Assembly (NCBI GenBank): GCA_027404165.1
Contig: DAHZCG010000001.1
Location: 1-23,186 of the forward strand
Reading direction: 5' to 3'
Length of the DNA: 23,186 bases
DNA from: Geobacteraceae bacterium
Lineage (GTDB): Bacteria > Desulfobacterota > Desulfuromonadia > Geobacterales > Pseudopelobacteraceae
Of the stretch, positions 1 through 7,110 are shown piece by piece. The notes under the pieces are model-generated. The model had not been told where the DNA came from and did no database searches. It worked only from the letters and a program-made list of their open reading frames with translations. Position numbers and translations under genes: made by a program. Positions within the stretch are counted from its first letter, which is position 1; every line of letters begins with the position of its first letter.

Positions 1-155
1 GGGTTCTGCTGGATGGCCAGGCAGGGTTCGGCGACACCGGGCGAGTAGGCCAGCGACAGGTCGGCGGCGGTCTGGCACGGTTTGGTGGAGATGACTTCGA
101 TCTTGCCTTTGCGACCGCTGGAGTGATATTCGAGTGCGTCCTTAGACTTTGTCAT
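1..155 (-). CDS. maeB: Malic enzyme, N-terminal fragment (cut by window edge)
   Basis: Only the first 51 codons are present; the gene runs off the left edge. Reading the minus strand from the ATG at 153-155 gives a protein whose early part contains [15 protein letters not shown] and [15 protein letters not shown]. These are hallmarks of the NAD(P)-dependent malic enzyme family, which oxidatively decarboxylates malate to pyruvate in the cytoplasm. A good ribosome site, GAGGGAG, lies about 8 bases upstream of the ATG (163-169 on the plus strand). The catalytic and cofactor domains are outside the window, so cofactor choice and any fused phosphotransacetylase-like domain cannot be judged. The gene is divergent from the HIT gene and shares a 227-bp intergenic region with it. 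Confidence 0.88.
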   Translation of the reverse strand, partial: MTKSKDALEYHSSGRKGKIEVISTKPCQTAADLSLAYSPGVAEPCLAIQQN

Positions 156-322
156 TTAATTTCTCCCTCATAATTTAGTCTAGTTAAAAAAACAATGGTT
201 CATTTGGTCGTTAAGGTGTTAGACTTTTACTTAAAATGAAAAACAATAGCCTCCTCTCATTATGTTTGTCAAGCAGTTAGTATTGCCCAGTATAAAATCA
301 TTATATTTGAGCATTAAGTGGT

Positions 323-350
323 TTGCCTCTTTAAGATCTGCTGGTACAAT
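323..350 (+). promoter_or_regulatory. Possible sigma-70 promoter for the HIT-ROK pair
   Basis: TTGCCT (323-328) and TACAAT (345-350) are separated by 16 bases. The -10 matches the consensus at five of six positions and the -35 at four. The predicted start near 357 leaves a short leader containing the AAGGAGA ribosome site at 371-377. This is a consensus match by eye only. Confidence 0.4.
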
Positions 351-382
351 CCAACTCCACGGGGCATATAAAGGAGACTTTC

Positions 383-865
383 ATGGAGCGAATCTGGGCA
401 CCTTGGCGGATGTCTTATATCAGCAACAATACGCCGGATCAGAGCTGCATATTCTGTCCCTCGGAAAAGGGTGATCGGGAGCGCCTGATCCTTGCCCGGA
501 GCGGCAATTCCCTGCTGATGCTGAATCGCTATCCTTATACGGGCGGGCACGTGATGGTGGCTCCATTACGGCATGCGGCTGAACTGGAAGATCTCACGGA
601 CTCGGAATTGCTGGATCTCATGCACCTGGTCTGCAAAGGGCGTGCGCTCCTGTGTCGGGTTGTTAAGCCTGACGGCTTTAATATTGGCATCAATTTGGGC
701 AAAGCGGCCGGCGCGGGCGTAGAGGAACACCTGCACATCCATATTGTTCCACGCTGGAACGGAGATTCCAATTTTATGACAGTTGTCGGAGATGTGCGGG
801 TGATCCCTGAGGGGCTCCTGGCGGCCTATGACCAATTGTCGGCAGCACTTGCGGCGGATGCCTGA
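383..865 (+). CDS. HIT family protein (AP4A phosphorylase/hydrolase-like)
   Basis: A 160-residue protein of the histidine triad superfamily. The triad HLHIHIV has its histidines at residues 116, 118 and 120; in this family the middle histidine attacks the alpha phosphate of a nucleotide substrate. An N-terminal CIFC pair and the WAPWR start resemble the bacterial branch related to diadenosine tetraphosphate phosphorylases, so cleavage of dinucleoside polyphosphates is likely; the exact substrate is inference. The ATG at 383 is chosen for the AAGGAGA site at 371-377. Its stop codon TGA shares a base with the next ATG (TGATG), so it is translationally coupled to the ROK kinase. Confidence 0.9.
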   Translation: MERIWAPWRMSYISNNTPDQSCIFCPSEKGDRERLILARSGNSLLMLNRYPYTGGHVMVAPLRHAAELEDLTDSELLDLMHLVCKGRALLCRVVKPDGFNIGINLGKAAGAGVEEHLHIHIVPRWNGDSNFMTVVGDVRVIPEGLLAAYDQLSAALAADA

Positions 866-1812
866 TGCAGTCGCTCAACATGGACCAGCTTGTTATCGGC
901 ATAGATATCGGCGGAACCAACCTGCGGTCTGGTCTGGTGGACAATGACGGTCTCATTGTTGAGCGTCGTCGCTGTGCCAGTCGTATAGATGAAGGCCGGG
1001 CCGCATTCTGTGGACTCCTTCTCTCGGAAATAATGGCCCTGAAAGAAGTCGCCGCAGTACTGGGTAAACAGGTCAGAGCTGTAGGTATCGGTATTCCGGG
1101 GCTGATAGGTTGTGACGGCCTGATCCGTTCATCGGTCAACATGCAACCGCTGGAAGGTTTCAATCTGGCTGCTTGTGTCGAAGCTCGCACCGGTCTGCCG
1201 GCGGTTAGTGCCAATGATGCCAATGTGGTCGCGTTTGGCGAACAGTGTTTCGGCGCCGGACGTGGGTTCTCTTCATGCATGGTGATAACGATCGGCACCG
1301 GTCTGGGGAGTGGACTGATTCTGGATGGCAAGCTCTGGACCGGCAATGGAGGCTTTGCAGCGGAGTTCGGTCATATCACGGTTGTACCGGAGGGGATTCT
1401 GTGTCCCTGCGGTAACCGGGGCTGTCTTGAACAGTATGTATCGGCAGGGGCGCTGGTTCGTTTTGCGCGGGAGCGCATGTCCGCTGAAGGTGCTGAACAG
1501 CTGAGTGCGGAAAAGGTCGCCGACCTGGCGAAGCTGGGGGACGCGGCCGCATTGTCAGCCTTCGACCAGCTTGGCTACTGGCTGGGTACCGCTCTTGCAT
1601 CCTTGATAAATACACTCAATATTCAGGCCGTCGTGATTGGTGGTGGCGTGGCTGCCAGTTTTGATCTGCTGCAACCGGCGCTCCAGCGGACTATCCAGCA
1701 ACGCTGTTTTTCACAGATGTATGAGGGGTTGATTGTTGTGCAGGCATCGTTGGGCGATGATGCCGGTTTGATCGGCGGTGCTGCTCTGGCCGGATCTATT
1801 CGCAGGCATTGA
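865..1812 (+). CDS. ROK family sugar kinase (probable glucokinase)
   Basis: A 315-residue cytoplasmic ROK kinase, probably phosphorylating glucose with ATP. Visible signatures are the N-terminal phosphate-binding DIGGTN (from residue 14), the catalytic aspartate in SANDAN (Asp118), the EFGH motif with His170, and the zinc-binding CPCGNRGC with Cys180, Cys182 and Cys187. Length and motif order fit bacterial glucokinases. Substrate assignment within ROK is uncertain, because N-acetylglucosamine and fructose kinases share these motifs. The ATG overlaps the HIT stop. An alternative ATG at 880 would lose only five residues and is equally compatible with the fold. Confidence 0.88.
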   Translation: MQSLNMDQLVIGIDIGGTNLRSGLVDNDGLIVERRRCASRIDEGRAAFCGLLLSEIMALKEVAAVLGKQVRAVGIGIPGLIGCDGLIRSSVNMQPLEGFNLAACVEARTGLPAVSANDANVVAFGEQCFGAGRGFSSCMVITIGTGLGSGLILDGKLWTGNGGFAAEFGHITVVPEGILCPCGNRGCLEQYVSAGALVRFARERMSAEGAEQLSAEKVADLAKLGDAAALSAFDQLGYWLGTALASLINTLNIQAVVIGGGVAASFDLLQPALQRTIQQRCFSQMYEGLIVVQASLGDDAGLIGGAALAGSIRRH

Positions 1813-1936
1813 AATGTGACGGGTGCTTTCTTGATGTGCTGGAGATGATGGTTGTGAAAAACGCATGAAACACCGTATGTGGACCTTTACTGGTCTACAG
1901 CTTCTATAAAATACCATTGATCAAGAGGGCAATAAA

Positions 1937-4738
1937 ATGGGAACCACCAGGCTCTGTACTGTGTTGTTGGCAGCCGTCGTTCTGTTTTCGGTTTCAATCT
2001 CTTCCGCTTGGGCCAAGCCGACAACAGCTGGTCAGGCCATGGCCGTTGTGCAAGCCTGGCGGCAGATGGACGCGGCTCCGCTGAGAACCCATCTTGGCAA
2101 AACCACCGGCACGGTGCAGACGTACAGGGATGCTGGCGGGACGGCCCTTTATCATGTCGTTTCTTTGTTGCCAGCCGGGTTTGCAATTGTTTCGGCGGAT
2201 GACCTTGTAGAACCCATTATTGCTTTTTCTTCAGAGGGTGCATTCGATCCCTCAGACTCAAATCCACTCGGGGCACTGGTCAGCCGCGATCTTCCCGGCC
2301 GAATCGCTCGTGTGCGAGCTCATGTCGCATCTGCAACACTCGAAATGTCTGCTGCGCTGACACCGGATGAGTCGTCAGCGCAGCAAAAATGGCAGCGACT
2401 GCAGAGTTCTGGGACCGCTGTGGCATATGGAGCAGCCACACTATCCGACGTGCGCGTGGCGCCTCTGTTACAGAGTAAATGGGACCAGTCCACGGTCAAC
2501 GGCAATGTCTGTTACAACTACTACACGCCCAACAACTATGTCAGCGGCTGTGTCGCAACGGCCCTGTCTCAACTGATGCGTTTTTACCAGCTGCCGACCT
2601 TTTCAGTCGGTACTCCCAGCTTCACAATATATGTGGACGATGGTTCTGGCGCGGGCCCTGTTTCTCGTCAAGAAGCACTCATGGGAGGGGATGGGACAGG
2701 TGGTCCGTACAATTGGGCACAGATGCCGCTGGTGCCGGATGGAACGACCACCGATACGCAGCGGCAGGCAATCGGCAGGTTGCTGCATGATGCCGGCGCA
2801 ACAGTGGACATGCAATACGCCGCGGGCGGTTCAGGTGCCGACACCTTCATGACGGCAAATGCCCTAAAAGGAACCTTCGGGTACGGCAATGCCGTAAAAG
2901 GTTATAATAATGGCAGCGACATCTCAACTGCCTCACGCAATACAATGGTCAATCCAGACCTTGATGCCGGCCTGCCGGTACTGTTCGCCATAAATGGCAG
3001 CTCCGGAGGACATGCGGTGGTTGGCGATGGCTATGGTTATCAATCCGGAACCATGTACCATCACCTCAACATGGGCTGGTCCGGTGCCAGTGACCTTTGG
3101 TATAATCTGCCGAACATAGATTCTTCTCCCTCTTTTAACACTGTGATCGGCGTAGTGTACAACATTTACACTACCGGCAGCGGGGAGATTGTCAGCGGCA
3201 GGGTTGTTGACTGCGCTGGTGCGCCGGCCGGCGGCGTTACTGTAACGGCTTCACTGAACAGCTCCGTCATGGCAAGCACCACAACCAACAGCAACGGAAT
3301 TTATGCCTTGAAGGGACTGGCCTCGGCAACGTCCTATAGCATAGCGGCATCCAAGAGCGGTTACAGCTTCACATCCCAAATAGCTGCAACAGGGACTTCC
3401 TTGGATTATAACTCCACACCTGGTAACCAATGGGGGGTTGATTTCGCAAATGCCACCTGTAGCTCTTCTACCTTGAACCTCCTTAAATCCGGTGCCGGCA
3501 CCGGTACCGTTACCTCGACACCGGCGGGAATTTCATGCGGTGCCACCTGTTCAACACCCTTTGCATCGCCATCGTCAATCACCTTGACGGCGGCTGCTGA
3601 TCCCGGCTCCGCCTTCATCGGTTGGTCCGGTGGTGGCTGCTCCGGCAATGGTTCCTGTACGGTTAATCTGGCGGCTAACACAACAGTTTCGGCTAGTTTT
3701 GCCCCGGTGATGGCAATATTTTCAGAACCCTTCTCTGGCGCGTCCATTCCAAGTGGTTGGGCGGCACAAGCCAATGTCGGCTCAACTCGAAACTGGTCTA
3801 TCGTTAGCACCTCCGCCAACCCGAACATAACAAACGGGACAGGCAATTATGCCACGCTTGATGCACATGGGAGTTATTTGAATGTTGATTCAAGCTTGAT
3901 TTCTCCGAGTTATGATTTATCTCAATATGCTGGCGTTGCTCTGTCATTCAAGACATATTTAAACTACTGGAACAACAGCGCCGGTGATGTGGATGTCAGC
4001 AGCGACGGCGGTATGAGCTGGACGAATGTCTGGCGTAAAGGGCCGGGCACTAACAATACATCTTATGGCCCTTCAACTGAAATGGTTGATATTACTCCCC
4101 TGGCCGCCGGTAAGGCCAACGTAAAGGTGAGATTCCATTATACAACGAATAATTATGGCTCTTATTGGGATATCGATGATTTCACCCTCTATGGCGCTGT
4201 AAAAGCCACGCCCGGACCACCTACCATCACCTCGGTCAAGGCGGGCGATAACCAGGCCAGCATCTATTTTTCCCCCCCTGTTTCCGATGGCGGCAGTCCC
4301 ATCACAGGTTACTCCGTATCATCGAGTCTTGGAGCTACTGCACCTAGTTTGTCAATTCCGATCACGGTTTCAGGTTTAACGAATAACACCCTCTATACCT
4401 TTACTGTTACCGCACTTAATGCAAATGGTCTTGGTACGCCGTCTTCTCCATCATATAGCGTAACTCCGGGAGTGGTAGTTAATACGGGAATTGACGGGAC
4501 GGGGTACCAAACCCTGCAAGACGCATTTAATGCAAATCCACAAACAACCGGCATTCAGATCGTGAGCGGAGCAGCTGTTGGCCCGCTTCTGAAAACAGGA
4601 ACAAATGATATCACCATTACCGGTGGATACGATGCAGCATTTACTCCGAACTCTTCTCAGAGCGGCGCGCCATCTTTCATCGGTGCGCTGACCCTGAAAG
4701 GGGGAACGACACGGATTCAGAATGTAAAAATCAAATAA
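1937..4738 (+). CDS. Secreted C10 family cysteine peptidase with multidomain tail
   Basis: A 933-residue exported protein. A signal peptide (residues 1-26, ending AWA) is followed by a streptopain-type propeptide containing GFAIVSADD. The papain-like C10 peptidase domain has its catalytic Cys205 in YVSGCVATA and His359 in GGHAVVGDGYG. After the protease come a carboxypeptidase-regulatory/CnaB-like beta domain (about 416-500), a divergent InlB repeat-like domain (about 515-590, with FIGWSGGGCSGNGSC), a jelly-roll module of MAM or galactose-binding type (about 595-755), a fibronectin type III domain (about 757-845) and a beta-rich end (848-933) typical of surface proteins in this lineage. It probably acts outside the cell or at its surface on peptides; the substrate is unknown. 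It appears monocistronic, with GAGGG upstream of the ATG and a strong terminator 26 bases after the stop. Confidence 0.85.
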   Translation: MGTTRLCTVLLAAVVLFSVSISSAWAKPTTAGQAMAVVQAWRQMDAAPLRTHLGKTTGTVQTYRDAGGTALYHVVSLLPAGFAIVSADDLVEPIIAFSSEGAFDPSDSNPLGALVSRDLPGRIARVRAHVASATLEMSAALTPDESSAQQKWQRLQSSGTAVAYGAATLSDVRVAPLLQSKWDQSTVNGNVCYNYYTPNNYVSGCVATALSQLMRFYQLPTFSVGTPSFTIYVDDGSGAGPVSRQEALMGGDGTGGPYNWAQMPLVPDGTTTDTQRQAIGRLLHDAGATVDMQYAAGGSGADTFMTANALKGTFGYGNAVKGYNNGSDISTASRNTMVNPDLDAGLPVLFAINGSSGGHAVVGDGYGYQSGTMYHHLNMGWSGASDLWYNLPNIDSSPSFNTVIGVVYNIYTTGSGEIVSGRVVDCAGAPAGGVTVTASLNSSVMASTTTNSNGIYALKGLASATSYSIAASKSGYSFTSQIAATGTSLDYNSTPGNQWGVDFANATCSSSTLNLLKSGAGTGTVTSTPAGISCGATCSTPFASPSSITLTAAADPGSAFIGWSGGGCSGNGSCTVNLAANTTVSASFAPVMAIFSEPFSGASIPSGWAAQANVGSTRNWSIVSTSANPNITNGTGNYATLDAHGSYLNVDSSLISPSYDLSQYAGVALSFKTYLNYWNNSAGDVDVSSDGGMSWTNVWRKGPGTNNTSYGPSTEMVDITPLAAGKANVKVRFHYTTNNYGSYWDIDDFTLYGAVKATPGPPTITSVKAGDNQASIYFSPPVSDGGSPITGYSVSSSLGATAPSLSIPITVSGLTNNTLYTFTVTALNANGLGTPSSPSYSVTPGVVVNTGIDGTGYQTLQDAFNANPQTTGIQIVSGAAVGPLLKTGTNDITITGGYDAAFTPNSSQSGAPSFIGALTLKGGTTRIQNVKIK

Positions 4739-4764
4739 TAAAATTAATAATATTAGTGTCTTGT

Positions 4765-4795
4765 CCCCGCGAGTTATTTGACTCGCGGGGTTTTT
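4765..4795 (+). terminator. Rho-independent terminator after the C10 peptidase
   Basis: A perfect 10-bp stem, CCCCGCGAGT (4765-4774) pairing with ACTCGCGGGG (4781-4790), closes a six-base loop and is followed by five T residues. Confidence 0.93.
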
Positions 4796-4947
4796 GTTGC
4801 TTGAAAAATGCGGCCGATGCCGTACACTAGATGCTACCGGTCGTGAGGTCCCCAATAGCAATCTTTCATTGACTTAACCACGTATTTTTATTACTGTCTG
4901 CTCTCTATTGACATTCTAGTGGTAAAATTCTGAAACGGAAAATCACT

Positions 4948-5283
4948 ATGCAGAAAATACCGTTAATGCTTGCTGAACCCAACATGGTGCTAGCCCGCGA
5001 TGTGTTTCGCGGAGACAGTCCGGCCGGTATGCCGGTCTGTGGCAAGGGTACGGTTTTGTCTGATACACTAATTGCCAGACTTGACCATCTCGATATTCAG
5101 TCGATCTATGTTGAAGGCCATCCCGTCTGGGCGGATGGTGACCGGTCACTTGACGATGTTCTCCGTGATCTCGATAAACGTTTCGAAAAGGTCGCTGACG
5201 ATCCCTTGACCACCAAGCTGTATGATATTTACAAGGCTTACCTGATCAAGTCTATGGGAGATGACGGTGGACGAAAAGCGTAA
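4948..5283 (+). CDS. Small conserved-looking protein upstream of HDOD gene
   Basis: A 111-residue soluble protein without signal peptide or membrane segment. The N-terminal half (PLMLAEPNMVLARDV followed by GTVLSDTLIARLDHLDIQSIYV) resembles the short beta-rich domain that often precedes HD-GYP or HDOD domains, where it is usually fused to them. Here it is a separate gene. The C-terminal half is helical and charged. It overlaps the HDOD gene by 23 bases, indicating translational coupling, so the two products likely form one functional unit. The ribosome site is weak (ACGGAAA). Function is not known. Two TTGAC-type -35 candidates (4869 and 4908) lie upstream but lack good -10 partners. Confidence 0.75.
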   Translation: MQKIPLMLAEPNMVLARDVFRGDSPAGMPVCGKGTVLSDTLIARLDHLDIQSIYVEGHPVWADGDRSLDDVLRDLDKRFEKVADDPLTTKLYDIYKAYLIKSMGDDGGRKA

Positions 5284-6109
5284 TGAGCTGAAAAAAATAA
5301 TTATGGACACCAAGACGCTGCCGACATTGCCTGGTGTTATCAATAAACTTAACTCCCTGTCAGAGAATGAAAAATCATCGGTACAGGAAATGGCCAAAAT
5401 CGTCTCCTCCGATCAGGTTCTATCCGCTCGCATCCTCAGACTGGCCAATTCGCCTTCCTACGGATTTTATCGTGTTTCCACCATTTCCAATGCGATGATT
5501 CTGCTGGGCGTGAACGTGGTAAAAAGCCTGGCGCTCTCTTCTTCGATCTTCGAAATTATGGAGAAGAACAGTGTTGGCCTCTGGGAGCATTCTCTGGGAG
5601 TGGGGGTTGCTGCCAATCTGATCGCCCGTAAACTGACCCTGCCCGAGTGTGAAGAAATTGCCACAGCAGCATTGCTGCATGACATCGGCAAAGTTATTAT
5701 CAGCCTGAAGTGCAGTGAGGCCGAGACTGCTATTCGCCGCGCCGTTCGCGAGCAGAATATCTATTCGCGGGAAGCCGAGCGGCAGGTGCTCGATACCGAT
5801 CACGCCGAAATCGGTGCCTGGTTGTCGAAGAGCTGGTTTCTGCCGGATAAGCTGAGCGAGCCGATCGCATGTCATCACGATGTCGCGTTATCGATGAACC
5901 ACCGTATCAAAACCTCTGTGGTACATATCGCCGATGCCATCATCAAGGCCAGCGGGTTCGGGAACAGCGGTGATATCTATGTGCCGCAGATCCAGAAGAT
6001 TGCCTGGGATACCCTCAAGCTCAACGATCAACTACTGGCCGAGATCGTTGAAGAGGTTGAGGACAAGCTGATAGAGGTGAAAAACTTCAGTCTCGAGCTG
6101 CAAAACTAA
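5261..6109 (+). CDS. HDOD domain signalling protein
   Basis: A 282-residue cytoplasmic protein of the HDOD family. The region TLPTLPGVINKLN (about 18-30) and SSDQVLSARILRLANS are the characteristic start of the domain. The HD-type residues look present: His110 in LWEHSLG, His140-Asp141 in LLHDIGK, His181 in DHAEIG, His205-His206, and an Asp in VHIADAI. Many HDOD proteins lack some of these, so a metal site and hydrolase activity remain possible but unproven. The start ATG at 5261 has GGGAG just upstream and lies inside the preceding gene. The next gene begins two bases after the stop, so the three form an operon. Role: probably signal transduction linked to cyclic dinucleotides or two-component systems. 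Confidence 0.88.
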   Translation: MTVDEKRNELKKIIMDTKTLPTLPGVINKLNSLSENEKSSVQEMAKIVSSDQVLSARILRLANSPSYGFYRVSTISNAMILLGVNVVKSLALSSSIFEIMEKNSVGLWEHSLGVGVAANLIARKLTLPECEEIATAALLHDIGKVIISLKCSEAETAIRRAVREQNIYSREAERQVLDTDHAEIGAWLSKSWFLPDKLSEPIACHHDVALSMNHRIKTSVVHIADAIIKASGFGNSGDIYVPQIQKIAWDTLKLNDQLLAEIVEEVEDKLIEVKNFSLELQN

Positions 6110-6110
6110 G

Positions 6111-7031
6111 ATGTCACAGCCCGTCAGGATCTCTCTCGTATCCCCAGACACCCAACTCGCCTTTCACCTCCAATTGCGCTTGCAGAGCAAAGGGTATCAG
6201 GCCGCCAGCATGCCCTGCGAATCGGGTGTGCTGGGCGCATTTTATTCCGATCCTCCCGACCTTTTGATCATCGATCTTTCCACTCCGAATGATATGTGCA
6301 CGCATATCATCAACACCCTGCGAGGCGACAGCTTCTTCAGTGCCATTCCTATCATCGGGATTGTGGCGCCGATCGACTGTGATACCTTCAAATGGGAAGC
6401 GTGTCTTCTGGATGACTTCGTGCCTCTCCCCATTGACTTCAGTGAGTTGTTCTGCCGTATTTCCCTGTCCCTCTCACGCCTCAAGCGTATCTTTGACAAC
6501 AACCCCCTGACGCGGCTGCCTGGCAATACATCCATTCACCGCGCTATTGAAGATGCCATGGGTAAGGACGTGGCGGTCTGTTATGTAGATATCAATCACT
6601 TCAAGCCTTATAACGATGCCTATGGTTTTACCCATGGCGATGAAGTGCTCCGCATGCTCTCGCGGATCATGTTCAATACAGTGCGGGATTCAGGCGGTGG
6701 GTTCTGCGGACATATCGGCGGAGACGATTTTGTCTGTATCCTTGGTCTTGAAAAGGTTGAGGTGGTATGCCAGACCATTATAGCCCATTTTGACCGGATC
6801 GTACTCGATCTGTTCGATGACGAGACCAAGCGGCGTGGTTATTACGACGGTTGCAACCGCAAGGGGGAACGGGAACAGATTCCCCTGCTTTCGCTGTCGA
6901 TTGGCGTGGTGCTGATGAATTCTCCCAAGATTCTGCATCATGCCAAGGTGGCAGAGGTGGCGGCCGAACTGAAAAAACTTGCCAAACTTTCACATGGCAG
7001 TCGCTACGTGGTTGATAATCGAAAGGCTTAG
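6111..7031 (+). CDS. Degenerate receiver plus GGDEF-like domain protein
   Basis: A 306-residue cytoplasmic protein. Residues 1-125 form a response-regulator receiver-like domain with Asp55 (LLIIDLS) at the phosphoacceptor position. The usual N-terminal acidic pair is reduced to Asp13, and the conserved Lys before Pro is replaced by Leu (VPLPID). A GGDEF-type domain follows, beginning at NPLTRLPGN, containing VCYVDINHFKPYNDAYGFTHGD and a signature GGDDF at 203-207, with Asp in place of the fourth-position Glu. It may be a weak or altered diguanylate cyclase, or a binding-only domain. It starts two bases after the HDOD stop, so c-di-GMP-type signalling with HDOD is suggested. A bidirectional terminator follows. 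Confidence 0.85.
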   Translation: MSQPVRISLVSPDTQLAFHLQLRLQSKGYQAASMPCESGVLGAFYSDPPDLLIIDLSTPNDMCTHIINTLRGDSFFSAIPIIGIVAPIDCDTFKWEACLLDDFVPLPIDFSELFCRISLSLSRLKRIFDNNPLTRLPGNTSIHRAIEDAMGKDVAVCYVDINHFKPYNDAYGFTHGDEVLRMLSRIMFNTVRDSGGGFCGHIGGDDFVCILGLEKVEVVCQTIIAHFDRIVLDLFDDETKRRGYYDGCNRKGEREQIPLLSLSIGVVLMNSPKILHHAKVAEVAAELKKLAKLSHGSRYVVDNRKA

Positions 7032-7051
7032 ATCCCCTTTCAAACCCCCAA

Positions 7052-7090
7052 AAAAAAGGCGGCCCCCAATCATGGTGGGCCGCCTTTTTT
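7052..7090. terminator. Bidirectional terminator between convergent genes
   Basis: A 14-bp stem pairs AAAAAAGGCGGCCC (7052-7065) with GGGCCGCCTTTTTT (7077-7090). A run of A on one side and T on the other lets it end transcription from the plus-strand GGDEF gene and the minus-strand cytochrome gene. Confidence 0.93.
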
Positions 7091-7110
7091 GTATCGGTTC
7101 TCGGTAGTCG

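Noticed and set aside
3406..3846. Minus-strand ORF (146 codons) opposite the peptidase tail
   Set aside because: It is antisense to a gene with clear domains; no ribosome site and no recognisable family.
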